NCBI GenBank assembly: GCA_030622295.1
Contig: JAUXGI010000041.1
Location: forward strand, 1-7,856
DNA: 7,856 bases
Reading direction: 5' to 3'
DNA from: Planctomycetota bacterium
GTDB lineage: Bacteria; Planctomycetota; B129-G9
Positions within the stretch are counted from its first letter, which is position 1; every line of letters begins with the position of its first letter. Shown piece by piece: positions 1 to 5,672 of the stretch. Made by a program: the position numbers and the translations under genes. The notes under the pieces are model-generated. The model was given only the letters and a program-made list of their open reading frames with translations, was not told the origin of the DNA and ran no database searches.

Positions 1-131
1 ATTCTTATTGTCCGGGCCGGCCTTTCCGGCAGCGACGATATGATAAAAAAACGACCTTTTCTGTGATACAGTCTGTTTTCAAGATATCCCCCCTCGTTGT
101 GCCATAGCGTTTCATTCAAAGACGTTATAAT
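1..131. other. non-coding stretch, nothing firm
   Basis: No convincing gene, RNA or terminator is visible here. There is a small stem, GCCGG (16-20) with CCGGC (26-30), without a T-run on either strand. A TATAAT hexamer at 126-131 on the plus strand has no acceptable -35 partner at normal spacing and no gene to drive. The stretch is AT-richer than the flanking genes, as expected for intergenic DNA. Confidence 0.5.
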
Positions 132-174
132 AACACAGAGGGATGGTTTTTTTCACTCTTATGAGAAATGCGGG
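132..174. repeat. direct repeat, distal copy (duplicated 3' trailer)
   Basis: This copy contains two blocks that recur in the same order at 290-327. Block one is 132-146, matching 290-304 at 14 of 15 positions. Block two is TGAGAAATGCGGG at 162-174, identical to 315-327. The spacer between blocks is 15 nt here and 10 nt in the other copy. The other copy abuts the stop codon of the minus-strand WYL gene and includes half of its terminator, so this copy looks like a decayed duplicate of that trailer. Confidence 0.65.
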
Positions 175-233
175 ATAGTGTCCATTTTTGCCAGCCAGAA
201 CGCCGGGCGGCCATACCACATCCGTCAGGCAGG

Positions 234-278
234 CAAACTGTCCCCTAAAGGGGTCTGACCCCTTTGGGGGACAGTTTG
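234..278. repeat. 45-bp near-perfect palindrome (REP-like)
   Basis: The palindrome is centred on base 256. The outer arms are 234-245 and 267-278 (CAAACTGTCCCC and its complement). The inner arms are 247-255 and 257-265 (AAAGGGGTC and its complement). Only the pair 246/266 fails, so 21 of 22 positions pair. There is no T-run right after it on either strand, so it is not a classical terminator. The GGGGTC-GACCCC core and AAACTGTCCC arm recur elsewhere in the window in gaps. A REP/MITE-type repeat is the likeliest identity; a transcript-protecting 3' hairpin for the WYL operon is also possible. Confidence 0.75.
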
Positions 279-302
279 AAAAACCCCTGAACACACAGGG
301 AT
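279..302 (-). terminator. intrinsic terminator of the hemB-WYL operon
   Basis: Read on the minus strand, ATCCCTG pairs with CAGGGGT (7 bp including one T-G wobble) around the six-base loop TGTGTT, followed at once by TTTTC. It starts 25 nt after the TAA of the last WYL gene, where the operon should end. The stem is short, so efficiency may be modest. The 45-bp palindrome follows directly. Confidence 0.6.
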
Positions 303-327
303 GGGAAGACGTGGTGAGAAATGCGGG
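290..327. repeat. direct repeat, proximal copy (operon 3' trailer)
   Basis: This is the partner of the repeat at 132-174: blocks 290-304 and 315-327 match it at 14/15 and 13/13. It touches the stop codon of the PafC-like gene (328-330) and overlaps the terminator stem. About 115 nt including the 45-bp palindrome separate the two copies, as if a repeat element and a trailer duplication arose together. Confidence 0.65.
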
Positions 328-1302
328 TTAAACGCTCTGGTAGGCGGCGAGTATTTCGTCACAGACGCCGGCAATCTCCCGCTTCAGGTCGGGCGGGGCC
401 TGCGCGGTGGCGTAGGGGCCGTGCTTCAACACCCAGCGGGTAGCCCAGTGCAGGCTGTCCGTGTCCAGCCACAAATCGATGCTCCCGTCGGCGCGCTTTC
501 GCAGGGCTTCGGGCGGGAACCGCTCGGCGATGAACCTGGCGTACTCCGGGCTGAAGCGGACATTGACGCGCATGGTCGGCTCCGCATCGATATACATCCT
601 GCCCTCGACGTATTTGGCGAGGTCGAACTCTTCCGGGCGCTGGAAGTCGGTGTCCGTGATAGAGGCGTGTCTGATTCTGTCGCCGCGAAAGGGAATGGTC
701 TTGCGGTGTTTTTTGTCGTAAGCGATGAGGTACCAGCGGTGACTGCGGGCGAGCAGCGCGTAAGGGCGGATGCGCCGCTCCGACGTGGTGCCGCTGCGCA
801 GGGAGTGATATTCAATGCGTATCTCCTTCTGTTCTTCTATCGCCTTTTGCAGAACGGCGTGCTTCTTCGCCGGTATCCGAACCTGTATGACGCAGTGGAC
901 ATAGTCTTTTTCTCTGGCCTCTTTGGGCTGGGGGCTGACCGCGAATTTGCGCACCAGGTCTCTTGCGACGCCCGCCTCCTCGGGACGCACAAGGCCGCCG
1001 ACCTGCATCAGGGCGCATTGCAGGGCCGCGTGCTCCTCCGCCGACAGACGCACGGGCCTCCTGAACCGCGCCGGGAAATTGACGTGCAGACGGCCGTCTT
1101 CGACGTATGCCTGCACGTAGTCCGTGGGGGAGTATGGCGGCACGCCGCACATTATCAGGGTTTGCACGTCTCGCACCACTTCATCGATGCTGCATCCGAG
1201 GTACTCCGACAGTCCGAGCATGTCCGCGCCGCCCGGTTTTGCGGCGAGCGGCACGAGCGTCAGAATCCTGCTCAATCGCTTTTTTGCATCGTCGCGGGCC
1301 AT
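328..1302 (-). CDS. WYL-domain transcriptional regulator, PafC-like
   Basis: This is a 324-aa WYL-family regulator, presumed DNA-binding and cytoplasmic. An N-terminal winged-helix-like region occupies about residues 6-60. Its 'RLSRILTLVPL' start and 'MCGVPPYSPTDYV' segment resemble actinobacterial PafC as I remember it. The WYL domain is about 145-235, with YHS (165-167), RIRPY (177-181), the W190-Y191-L192 triad and a 'FRGDRI' strand (205-210). The C-terminal WCX-type part is about 243-320, ending in 'LKHGPYATAQAPPDLKREI'. WYL domains generally sense a ligand, in some cases nucleic acid. The open frame extends 74 codons upstream, but that extension is Arg-rich shadow overlapping the preceding gene; the ATG at 1302 gives the family-length protein. 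It follows the upstream WYL gene by 11 nt with no good ribosome binding site, so coupled translation is likely. PafC identity is inferred from similarity and pairing, not proven. Confidence 0.88.
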   Translation of the reverse strand: MARDDAKKRLSRILTLVPLAAKPGGADMLGLSEYLGCSIDEVVRDVQTLIMCGVPPYSPTDYVQAYVEDGRLHVNFPARFRRPVRLSAEEHAALQCALMQVGGLVRPEEAGVARDLVRKFAVSPQPKEAREKDYVHCVIQVRIPAKKHAVLQKAIEEQKEIRIEYHSLRSGTTSERRIRPYALLARSHRWYLIAYDKKHRKTIPFRGDRIRHASITDTDFQRPEEFDLAKYVEGRMYIDAEPTMRVNVRFSPEYARFIAERFPPEALRKRADGSIDLWLDTDSLHWATRWVLKHGPYATAQAPPDLKREIAGVCDEILAAYQSV

Positions 1303-1313
1303 AAGGGATTCCG

Positions 1314-2453
1314 CTATGCGTGTCTTTTCCTGATGTCCTTGACCGTGTTTATTATCAGGTTCCTCAGGCGCTCGGGCGAGGTGACAACCGCGTTTGCGCC
1401 GTACTTCAGGAGCCACCTGACAAGCGGCTCCTCGCGGTAGACCGGCATGGTGACGACGGCGCTTCCGTCCTTTGCCCTCATGCGGAAACGCGCGCCGGCC
1501 ACGGCTTCGCGCGCCATCCACCACACCTCTTTACTGAAGACGATTTTCGCGTCGTAGAGTTTCTTCGCGTCCGGCCCGGGGCCTGTCTCCCACGCAAGGG
1601 CGTTGAGATATTTCTTGAGGCGGAAATTCCGGGGCCGCTGGAAGTCGCGACACCCGGGGTTCTTCCTGTTGACCTCCACCTGTGTCATAATCCTGTCCAG
1701 GCGGAACATCCGCGTCGCCTGTCTGGCGGCGCACCTGCCGACGAGATACCATTTGCCTTCTCGCAGAAATACGCCGTACGGCTCGACCGTGCGCTCTCCG
1801 ACGGCGTCCCTGTGCATGCTGTGATAGAAGAATGTGACCCTCTTGTGCTGTTTTGCCGCGTCTATCAGCGCGGCCAGGTTGTCCTGCACGTCGGCCCGGG
1901 CGACGGCGTCCAGTTTGAACACGGGGAGGCGCGAGTCCGGCGGGCGGTCTTCATGCGGCGCCTCGTCGAAGCGGAGTTTCTGAAGCGCGGAGAGCAGAGC
2001 GCCCAGGACGGGGCTGGAACCGTCCAGAGCGGCGGTCGTGTGGAGACAGGCCAGAATCATCCGCTCTTTTGATGTGAGCCTTACGGGCGGCAGAAAAAAG
2101 GACTCGCGCCGGATGAAGTATCCACCCGGGTCTGCGCCGTTGTGCGGGACGTACTCGATGGGTATGCCGAGGGATTTGAGGAGTTCCTTGTCCCTCTCGA
2201 AACGCCGCAGGGCGGCCGTTGACTTTCTCGCGGCTCTGTATAGAGCGGTCTCTTTCACCGTTCTGCCCGAACCGTCACGCAAGGGCGCGCGTTTATGCGG
2301 CGCTTCGCCGGCCCCCTCGTCGTCGTATCCGCTGACCTGCGACTGGATGACGAACCAGGGCACGGGCTCGTCCTGCCTCAACAGGAAAGCCACCAGGTTG
2401 AGCGTCCTCTCAACCATGCCGACCCGATGTGTGTGTTTTGCCCGGCTGGTCAC
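1314..2453 (-). CDS. WYL-domain transcriptional regulator, PafB-like
   Basis: This is a 379-aa WYL regulator, first of the tandem pair. The N-terminal helix-turn-helix region ('VERTLNLVAFLL', 14-25) leads to an 'RFERDKELLKSLGIPIEY' segment (84-101) and 'GYFIRR...LPPVRLTSKE', a pattern I associate with PafB. The WYL domain is about 190-280, with YHS (210-212), EPYG (224-227), W235-Y236-L237 and 'FRLDRI' (250-255). The C-terminal WCX-type region is about 300-375, ending 'RWLLKYGANAVVTSPERL'. Residues 44-84 hold a charged insert longer than I expect for PafB. The start is uncertain: GTG at 2453 is weakly preceded by GGGG, while ATG at 2417 removes 12 residues and gives a start closer to the family ('MVERTLNLV'). 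It lies 18 nt after hemB and 11 nt before the PafC-like gene. In Actinobacteria PafB and PafC act together in the DNA-damage response; a similar joint role here is inference. Confidence 0.88.
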   Translation of the reverse strand: MTSRAKHTHRVGMVERTLNLVAFLLRQDEPVPWFVIQSQVSGYDDEGAGEAPHKRAPLRDGSGRTVKETALYRAARKSTAALRRFERDKELLKSLGIPIEYVPHNGADPGGYFIRRESFFLPPVRLTSKERMILACLHTTAALDGSSPVLGALLSALQKLRFDEAPHEDRPPDSRLPVFKLDAVARADVQDNLAALIDAAKQHKRVTFFYHSMHRDAVGERTVEPYGVFLREGKWYLVGRCAARQATRMFRLDRIMTQVEVNRKNPGCRDFQRPRNFRLKKYLNALAWETGPGPDAKKLYDAKIVFSKEVWWMAREAVAGARFRMRAKDGSAVVTMPVYREEPLVRWLLKYGANAVVTSPERLRNLIINTVKDIRKRHA

Positions 2454-2471
2454 ATCTCAACCCCGGAATTC

Positions 2472-3449
2472 TCATCCCTGTTTCAGCCACTTCGCGATGT
2501 CTTCCGCCCAGTAGGTCAGTATCATGTCCGCGCCGGCGCGCTTGATGCCGGCCGTCATTTCCATCACTGCCCCCTTCTCGTCCAGCCACCCGTTCCGCGC
2601 GGCGGCCTTAATCATTGCGTACTCGCCGCTGACGCAGTAGGCCGCCAGCGGATGGCGGAATTCCTCCCTGGCGCGTCTGATGACGTCCAGGTAGGGCAGC
2701 GCCGGCTTTACCATCACGATGTCCGCTCCCTCGGCGATGTCAAGGGCTATCTCGCGCATGGCCTCGTCGGAGTTCGACGGGTCCATCTGGTAGGACCTGC
2801 GGTCCCCGAACTTCGGAGACGACTCCGCGGCGTCGCGGAAAGGCCCGTAGAACGCGGATGCGAATTTTGCCGCGTACGACATTATGGGGACACCCGTGAA
2901 GCCGCTTTCATCCAGCGCCTCGCGTACGGCCTGAACCCGCCCGTCCATCATGTCGCTCGGGGCCACGACGTCTGCGCCGGCGCGCGCGAAACTCAGCGCC
3001 GACTTCGCAAGATATTCGAGCGTGCGGTCGTTGTCCACCTCGCCATCGACGACGATGCCGCAGTGGCCGTGCTCCGTATACCCGCACAGGCACACGTCGG
3101 CAATCACGAGAACGTCAATCTTCGCCTCCTTGACGGCTCGGATGGACTGCTGGACCACGCCGTCGTCGGAGTATGCCTCGCTCCCTTCGGCGTCTTTATG
3201 CCCGGGTATGCCGAAGAGGATGACTGCCGGGATGCGGGCTTGCGCTATCCGCGCGACTTTCTCCACCAGTGTGTCGGGCGAGAGTTGGTATTGGCCGGGC
3301 ATGGACTCTATTTCTTTTCGCACGCCCGAGCCGTGCCGCACGAAGAGAGGCATGATGAGGTCGTCGACGCCGGGCGTCGTTTCACGCAGCAGGCGGCGGA
3401 GGTTTTCATTGCGCCGCAGTCGTCTGGGCCTGTATTCGGGAAACCCCAC
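2472..3449 (-). CDS. hemB: porphobilinogen synthase (delta-aminolevulinic acid dehydratase)
   Basis: This cytosolic enzyme condenses two 5-aminolevulinate molecules to porphobilinogen in tetrapyrrole synthesis, upstream of heme, siroheme and cobalamin. From the GTG at 3449 it is 325 aa, the usual length. The start '[11 protein letters not shown]' is typical. The zinc-type loop '[13 protein letters not shown]' carries Cys120, Cys122 and Cys130. The two Schiff-base lysines are Lys195 in '[17 protein letters not shown]' and Lys248 in '[11 protein letters not shown]'. '[17 protein letters not shown]' and '[13 protein letters not shown]' complete the C-terminus. The frame can also start at a GTG at 3479 (335 aa), but the predicted transcript would then have a leader of only about 10 nt. 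The 3449 start has a GGAG four bases upstream and puts catalytic residues at the positions usual for the family. It heads the operon with the two WYL regulators; no other heme gene is visible nearby. Confidence 0.96.
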   Translation of the reverse strand: MGFPEYRPRRLRRNENLRRLLRETTPGVDDLIMPLFVRHGSGVRKEIESMPGQYQLSPDTLVEKVARIAQARIPAVILFGIPGHKDAEGSEAYSDDGVVQQSIRAVKEAKIDVLVIADVCLCGYTEHGHCGIVVDGEVDNDRTLEYLAKSALSFARAGADVVAPSDMMDGRVQAVREALDESGFTGVPIMSYAAKFASAFYGPFRDAAESSPKFGDRRSYQMDPSNSDEAMREIALDIAEGADIVMVKPALPYLDVIRRAREEFRHPLAAYCVSGEYAMIKAAARNGWLDEKGAVMEMTAGIKRAGADMILTYWAEDIAKWLKQG

Positions 3450-3481
3450 GGTTCTCCGTCGAGAAGGGTGAACGGTCACGT

Positions 3482-3492
3482 TCCACGGTGGA
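3482..3492. promoter_or_regulatory. dyad at the predicted hemB transcription start
   Basis: TCCAC and GTGGA arms around one central base form an 11-bp dyad immediately downstream of the hemB -10 box (3495-3500), covering the expected start of transcription near 3488-3489. This is where a repressor would block initiation. The site is short and may be chance; a binding protein is not known, though the WYL regulators of the same operon are obvious candidates. Confidence 0.3.
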
Positions 3493-3494
3493 GG

Positions 3495-3523
3495 ATTTTA
3501 GCCTCTTGCAGGATGAATGTCAA
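3495..3523 (-). promoter_or_regulatory. sigma70-type promoter of the hemB-WYL operon
   Basis: On the minus strand TTGACA (3523-3518) and TAAAAT (3500-3495) are separated by exactly 17 nt. The -35 is perfect and the -10 matches five of six. Initiation is expected around 3488-3489, giving a leader of about 40 nt to the GTG at 3449 or about 10 nt to the GTG at 3479. It sits in the gap between divergent operons, right where the left operon needs a promoter. Confidence 0.75.
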
Positions 3524-3596
3524 AGCGGTGTTTGACCCCCTTTTCTCTGCGGATGCTCCCCGCGCCGAAAAATCGCTGGAGCGGGGAAGAGGAATG

Positions 3597-3605
3597 TGAT
3601 ATACT
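3597..3605 (+). promoter_or_regulatory. possible extended -10 promoter for the DUF503-rbfA operon
   Basis: TGATATACT provides a TGn extension and a TATACT -10 hexamer (3600-3605), five of six to consensus. No good -35 lies 17 nt upstream, which extended -10 promoters can tolerate. It is 35 nt before the ATG of the first gene. The call rests on position and motif only. Confidence 0.4.
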
Positions 3606-3640
3606 GCGAACTTTACAACGTACAATGAGGGAGTGAGGAC

Positions 3641-3922
3641 ATGCTGGTAGGCACGGTTGAAATGTCGATTCTGCTGCGGGGCTCGCAAAGCCTCAAGGAC
3701 AAGCGCCGCTTCGTCAAGAGCCTGAAGGACAGGCTGCGGAATCGGTTTGAGGTGTCGGTGGCCGAAGTCGACGGGCAGGACCGCGTGCAGCAGGCTGTCA
3801 TCGGCGTGGCGGTGGTGAGCAACGATAAGCGGCACATAGAGAGCGTACTTACAAAGGTCGTAAACTTCACGAACCTTTTTCGCGGATGTGAACTGTCCAG
3901 CGCCAGGCAGGAGATTTTGTGA
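3641..3922 (+). CDS. DUF503 (YlxP-family) protein
   Basis: This is a 93-aa small protein of the DUF503/YlxP family. It opens with 'MLVGTVEMSILLRGSQSLKDKRRFVKSL', the hallmark beta strand and 'SLKDKR' turn, followed by 'RNRFEVSVAEVDGQDRVQQAVIGVAVVSND', also typical. Length is normal for the family. The molecular role is not firmly settled; members commonly sit between infB and rbfA and are thought to relate to ribosome maturation. The ATG has a GTGAGG ribosome binding site just upstream. Its TGA is 4 nt before the rbfA start, so the two are surely co-transcribed. Confidence 0.92.
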   Translation: MLVGTVEMSILLRGSQSLKDKRRFVKSLKDRLRNRFEVSVAEVDGQDRVQQAVIGVAVVSNDKRHIESVLTKVVNFTNLFRGCELSSARQEIL

Positions 3923-3926
3923 CATC

Positions 3927-4316
3927 ATGGCTTCCGAGCGACGCATAGCAAGGCTTGAATCAATGCTCCTGCGCGAGGTGAGCGACGTAATCCAGAACAG
4001 GTTGGGAGACCCTCGCATGGGCTTCGTCTCCGTCACGAAGGTGGAGTTGTCGCCCGACTGCACGTCCGCGAAGATTTCCGTATCGGTCTTAGGCGGCAAG
4101 AAGGAGAAGGGCAAGACGATGAGCGCCCTGCGGCACGCCAGCGGCTTTGTCCAGCGCGAGGCAAGCCGCGCAATAAAACTGCGGACCATGCCCAGGATTA
4201 CATTTCATCTCGACGAGTCCATAGAAAAATCAGTCGAGATATGTAAAATAATCGACCGAGCCGTGGAGAAGGACCGCCAGGCGCTCGGTGAATCCAAAGA
4301 GAACGAGGAAGGTTAA
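3927..4316 (+). CDS. rbfA: 30S ribosome-binding factor RbfA
   Basis: This 129-aa cytoplasmic factor has a single KH-like domain. RbfA binds the small-subunit precursor and supports late 16S rRNA maturation, notably in the cold. Hallmarks are 'MASERRIARLESMLLREVSDVI' at the N-terminus, 'DPRMGFVSVTKVELSPDCTSAKISVSV' (28-54) and 'LRTMPRITFHLDESIEKS' (85-102), the conserved 'L-P-F-DeSie' block. The tail is short, charged and acidic. The open frame extends 13 codons upstream into DUF503, but the ATG at 3927 gives the standard family start, with AGGAGA at 3909-3914, twelve bases away. infB and truB, frequent companions, are not adjacent; a secreted protein gene follows 22 nt later. Confidence 0.94.
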   Translation: MASERRIARLESMLLREVSDVIQNRLGDPRMGFVSVTKVELSPDCTSAKISVSVLGGKKEKGKTMSALRHASGFVQREASRAIKLRTMPRITFHLDESIEKSVEICKIIDRAVEKDRQALGESKENEEG

Positions 4317-4338
4317 CAGATTCTGCGGAGAGTCTATT

Positions 4339-5475
4339 ATGAAGAACAGGTTTTCAATAATGCTTTCGACGGTGCTGGCGGGGCTGGTGGTTTTCGCCTC
4401 GCATTCGCTTGCGGCGGATGGAGGAGTCGACCTGAAGGCCCTGTTGCCGAAGGACCTGGCGCTCGTGGTCCGGGTGGATGTGAAGGGCCTGCTTGAGGCC
4501 AAGGCTTTCAAGGTCATGGAAGAGAGCATCCTGAAGCGCATCGACTCTTACGACGAGTTCATGCTGTTTCTGAAAACGGCGGAACTGTATCCGTACAGGG
4601 AGAAAGACGAGGAGGCCGAGGGCCAGGTCAAAGAGATAATCCTGGTTAAGCGAAACCTCGACGCCGCGCACGACGACACGTCGGCGCTGGTCGTCGGGAG
4701 GGTCAACCTGGACTACACCCGGGAAAGGATACGCGGCAAGATAGGCGCGGACAGGGTCAAGGAGATGGACTATGAGGGCGGGAAAATTTACAGGTTTGCC
4801 GACCTGTTCCGGAAGGGCGAGGCCGTCTATGCCGTGCAACTCAAGGGCGCCATCGCGTTCACGCTCTCTGAAAAAGAGGCAAGGGAGTACGCAGACAGAG
4901 AAAAAGACACGGACAAGGGCCTCGGAAAGAACGAAGAGATAATGGAAAGGGTTGACGCCCTGCGCAACCCGGACCTGGGTTCGGAATCTACGGTATGGGG
5001 TCTGGCGTTTCTGAGCGAAGAGCGGCGGAAGAAATTCGCCGAGAGCAAAGACCCCGAGGAAATGATGCTCCAGTACGTGCAGTCCGTTTCTCTGCGAATC
5101 GGCTTTGGAAAGGAGACGGAACTTGTTCCCGAGAATGCCGCCGAAATCACGGTGGAGTGTGAATGTACAACCGAGACGGCCGTCGACTTCATGAAAGCGG
5201 CGTTGAAAGTGTTGCGCGAGAAGTTGGTGGCGGCGTTGGAAAACGTAGAGTTGAAAGACATCCTTCAGGCCGCCGATATCAGACCGGGCTTCCTCTCGAG
5301 CGACAAGAAGATTGTGGTGGAGATGAACCTGGACGATGAAGCCCTGAAAAGCGCGTTGGAGAGTCTGGGATGGATGGCATTCGGCCCCAGGGACGAGGGG
5401 GAGACTGAAGCCGACGAGGCCGGGGCCGAAGGCGAATCCGACACCAATCACGGAGAAGAACCCGCCGAAGAATAA
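4339..5475 (+). CDS. secreted hypothetical protein with acidic tail
   Basis: I do not recognise this 378-aa protein. It has a clear Sec signal peptide: basic start 'MKNRF', hydrophobic core about 7-20, and probable cleavage after 'SHSLA' near residue 25. No lipobox or later membrane helix is seen. The mature part is highly charged, with alternating strand and helix stretches ('LALVVRVDVKGLL' 40-52, 'SALVVGRVNLDY' 115-126, 'AIAFTLSEKEAREY' 171-184, 'KIVVEMNLDDEALKSALE' 324-341). These could be repeated beta-alpha units. Residues 352-378 are almost entirely Glu, Asp, Gly and Ala, likely disordered. The chosen ATG has GGAG eight bases upstream; a GTG start 17 codons earlier would overlap rbfA and spoil the signal peptide. 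It is the last gene before a strong terminator, so it is co-expressed with rbfA although its product is exported. Confidence 0.85.
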   Translation: MKNRFSIMLSTVLAGLVVFASHSLAADGGVDLKALLPKDLALVVRVDVKGLLEAKAFKVMEESILKRIDSYDEFMLFLKTAELYPYREKDEEAEGQVKEIILVKRNLDAAHDDTSALVVGRVNLDYTRERIRGKIGADRVKEMDYEGGKIYRFADLFRKGEAVYAVQLKGAIAFTLSEKEAREYADREKDTDKGLGKNEEIMERVDALRNPDLGSESTVWGLAFLSEERRKKFAESKDPEEMMLQYVQSVSLRIGFGKETELVPENAAEITVECECTTETAVDFMKAALKVLREKLVAALENVELKDILQAADIRPGFLSSDKKIVVEMNLDDEALKSALESLGWMAFGPRDEGETEADEAGAEGESDTNHGEEPAEE

Positions 5476-5505
5476 ACCTCACCACCCCTAATCAAGAGCC
5501 GCCGG

Positions 5506-5545
5506 AGCGTCAGTCGCCTCCCAAAAGGTGACTGGCGCTTTTTTT
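5506..5545 (+). terminator. strong intrinsic terminator after the rbfA operon
   Basis: A 13-bp stem (5506-5518 with 5527-5539, including two G-T wobbles) closes an eight-base loop and runs into seven T residues (5539-5545). It begins 30 nt after the stop of the secreted protein gene. It separates the DUF503-rbfA operon from the next gene, which therefore needs its own promoter. Confidence 0.9.
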
Positions 5546-5616
5546 GCCACGCCTTTTTGCCGAAAAATCCCGGATTTTAATGAACCTTACCGTGACTCAC
5601 CGGTTGTATATGGTGG

Positions 5617-5643
5617 TTGAAAACTGTCCCGGGCTCGTACAAT
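5617..5643 (+). promoter_or_regulatory. candidate promoter of the 515-aa protein gene
   Basis: TTGAAA (5617-5622) and TACAAT (5638-5643) match five of six each, but the spacer is 15 nt, shorter than the ideal 17. A promoter is required here because a strong terminator lies just upstream. The word AAACTGTCCC (5621-5630), shared with the palindrome at 234-278, overlaps the -35 end and spacer. Confidence 0.4.
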
Positions 5644-5658
5644 TCTCGTTCCCAATTT

Positions 5659-5666
5659 AAAGGAGG
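5659..5666 (+). promoter_or_regulatory. strong ribosome binding site
   Basis: AAAGGAGG lies six bases before the ATG at 5673. It is close to a full anti-Shine-Dalgarno match and fixes the start of the 515-aa protein. It contrasts with the weak sites in the minus-strand WYL operon. Confidence 0.85.
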
Positions 5667-5672
5667 CTCGCC

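Noticed and set aside
126..131. Perfect TATAAT hexamer on the plus strand
   Set aside because: No -35 box at 15-19 nt spacing, no TG extension and no gene downstream in that direction.
112..294. 60-codon minus-strand frame
   Set aside because: It runs through the 45-bp palindrome and terminator and has no ribosome binding site or family resemblance.
301..1440. Long plus-strand open frame antisense to the PafC-like gene
   Set aside because: The minus-strand protein has full WYL-family hallmarks; the plus frame has no recognisable motif and is a by-product of GC-rich codon use.
1303..1524. Upstream extension of the PafC-like protein by 74 residues
   Set aside because: It overlaps the preceding WYL gene, is Arg-rich and unlike the family; the ATG at 1302 gives the normal length.
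2295..3599. 434-codon plus-strand open frame antisense to hemB
   Set aside because: It covers hemB, whose catalytic lysines and zinc cysteines are intact on the other strand; the plus frame looks like random His/Arg/Val/Gly-rich shadow.
3476..4189. 237-codon minus-strand open frame opposite DUF503 and rbfA
   Set aside because: Both plus-strand genes are clear family members and the frame also crosses the divergent promoter region.
4354..5451. 365-codon minus-strand open frame opposite the secreted protein gene
   Set aside because: The plus-strand gene has a ribosome binding site, signal peptide and operon position; the antisense frame has none of these.
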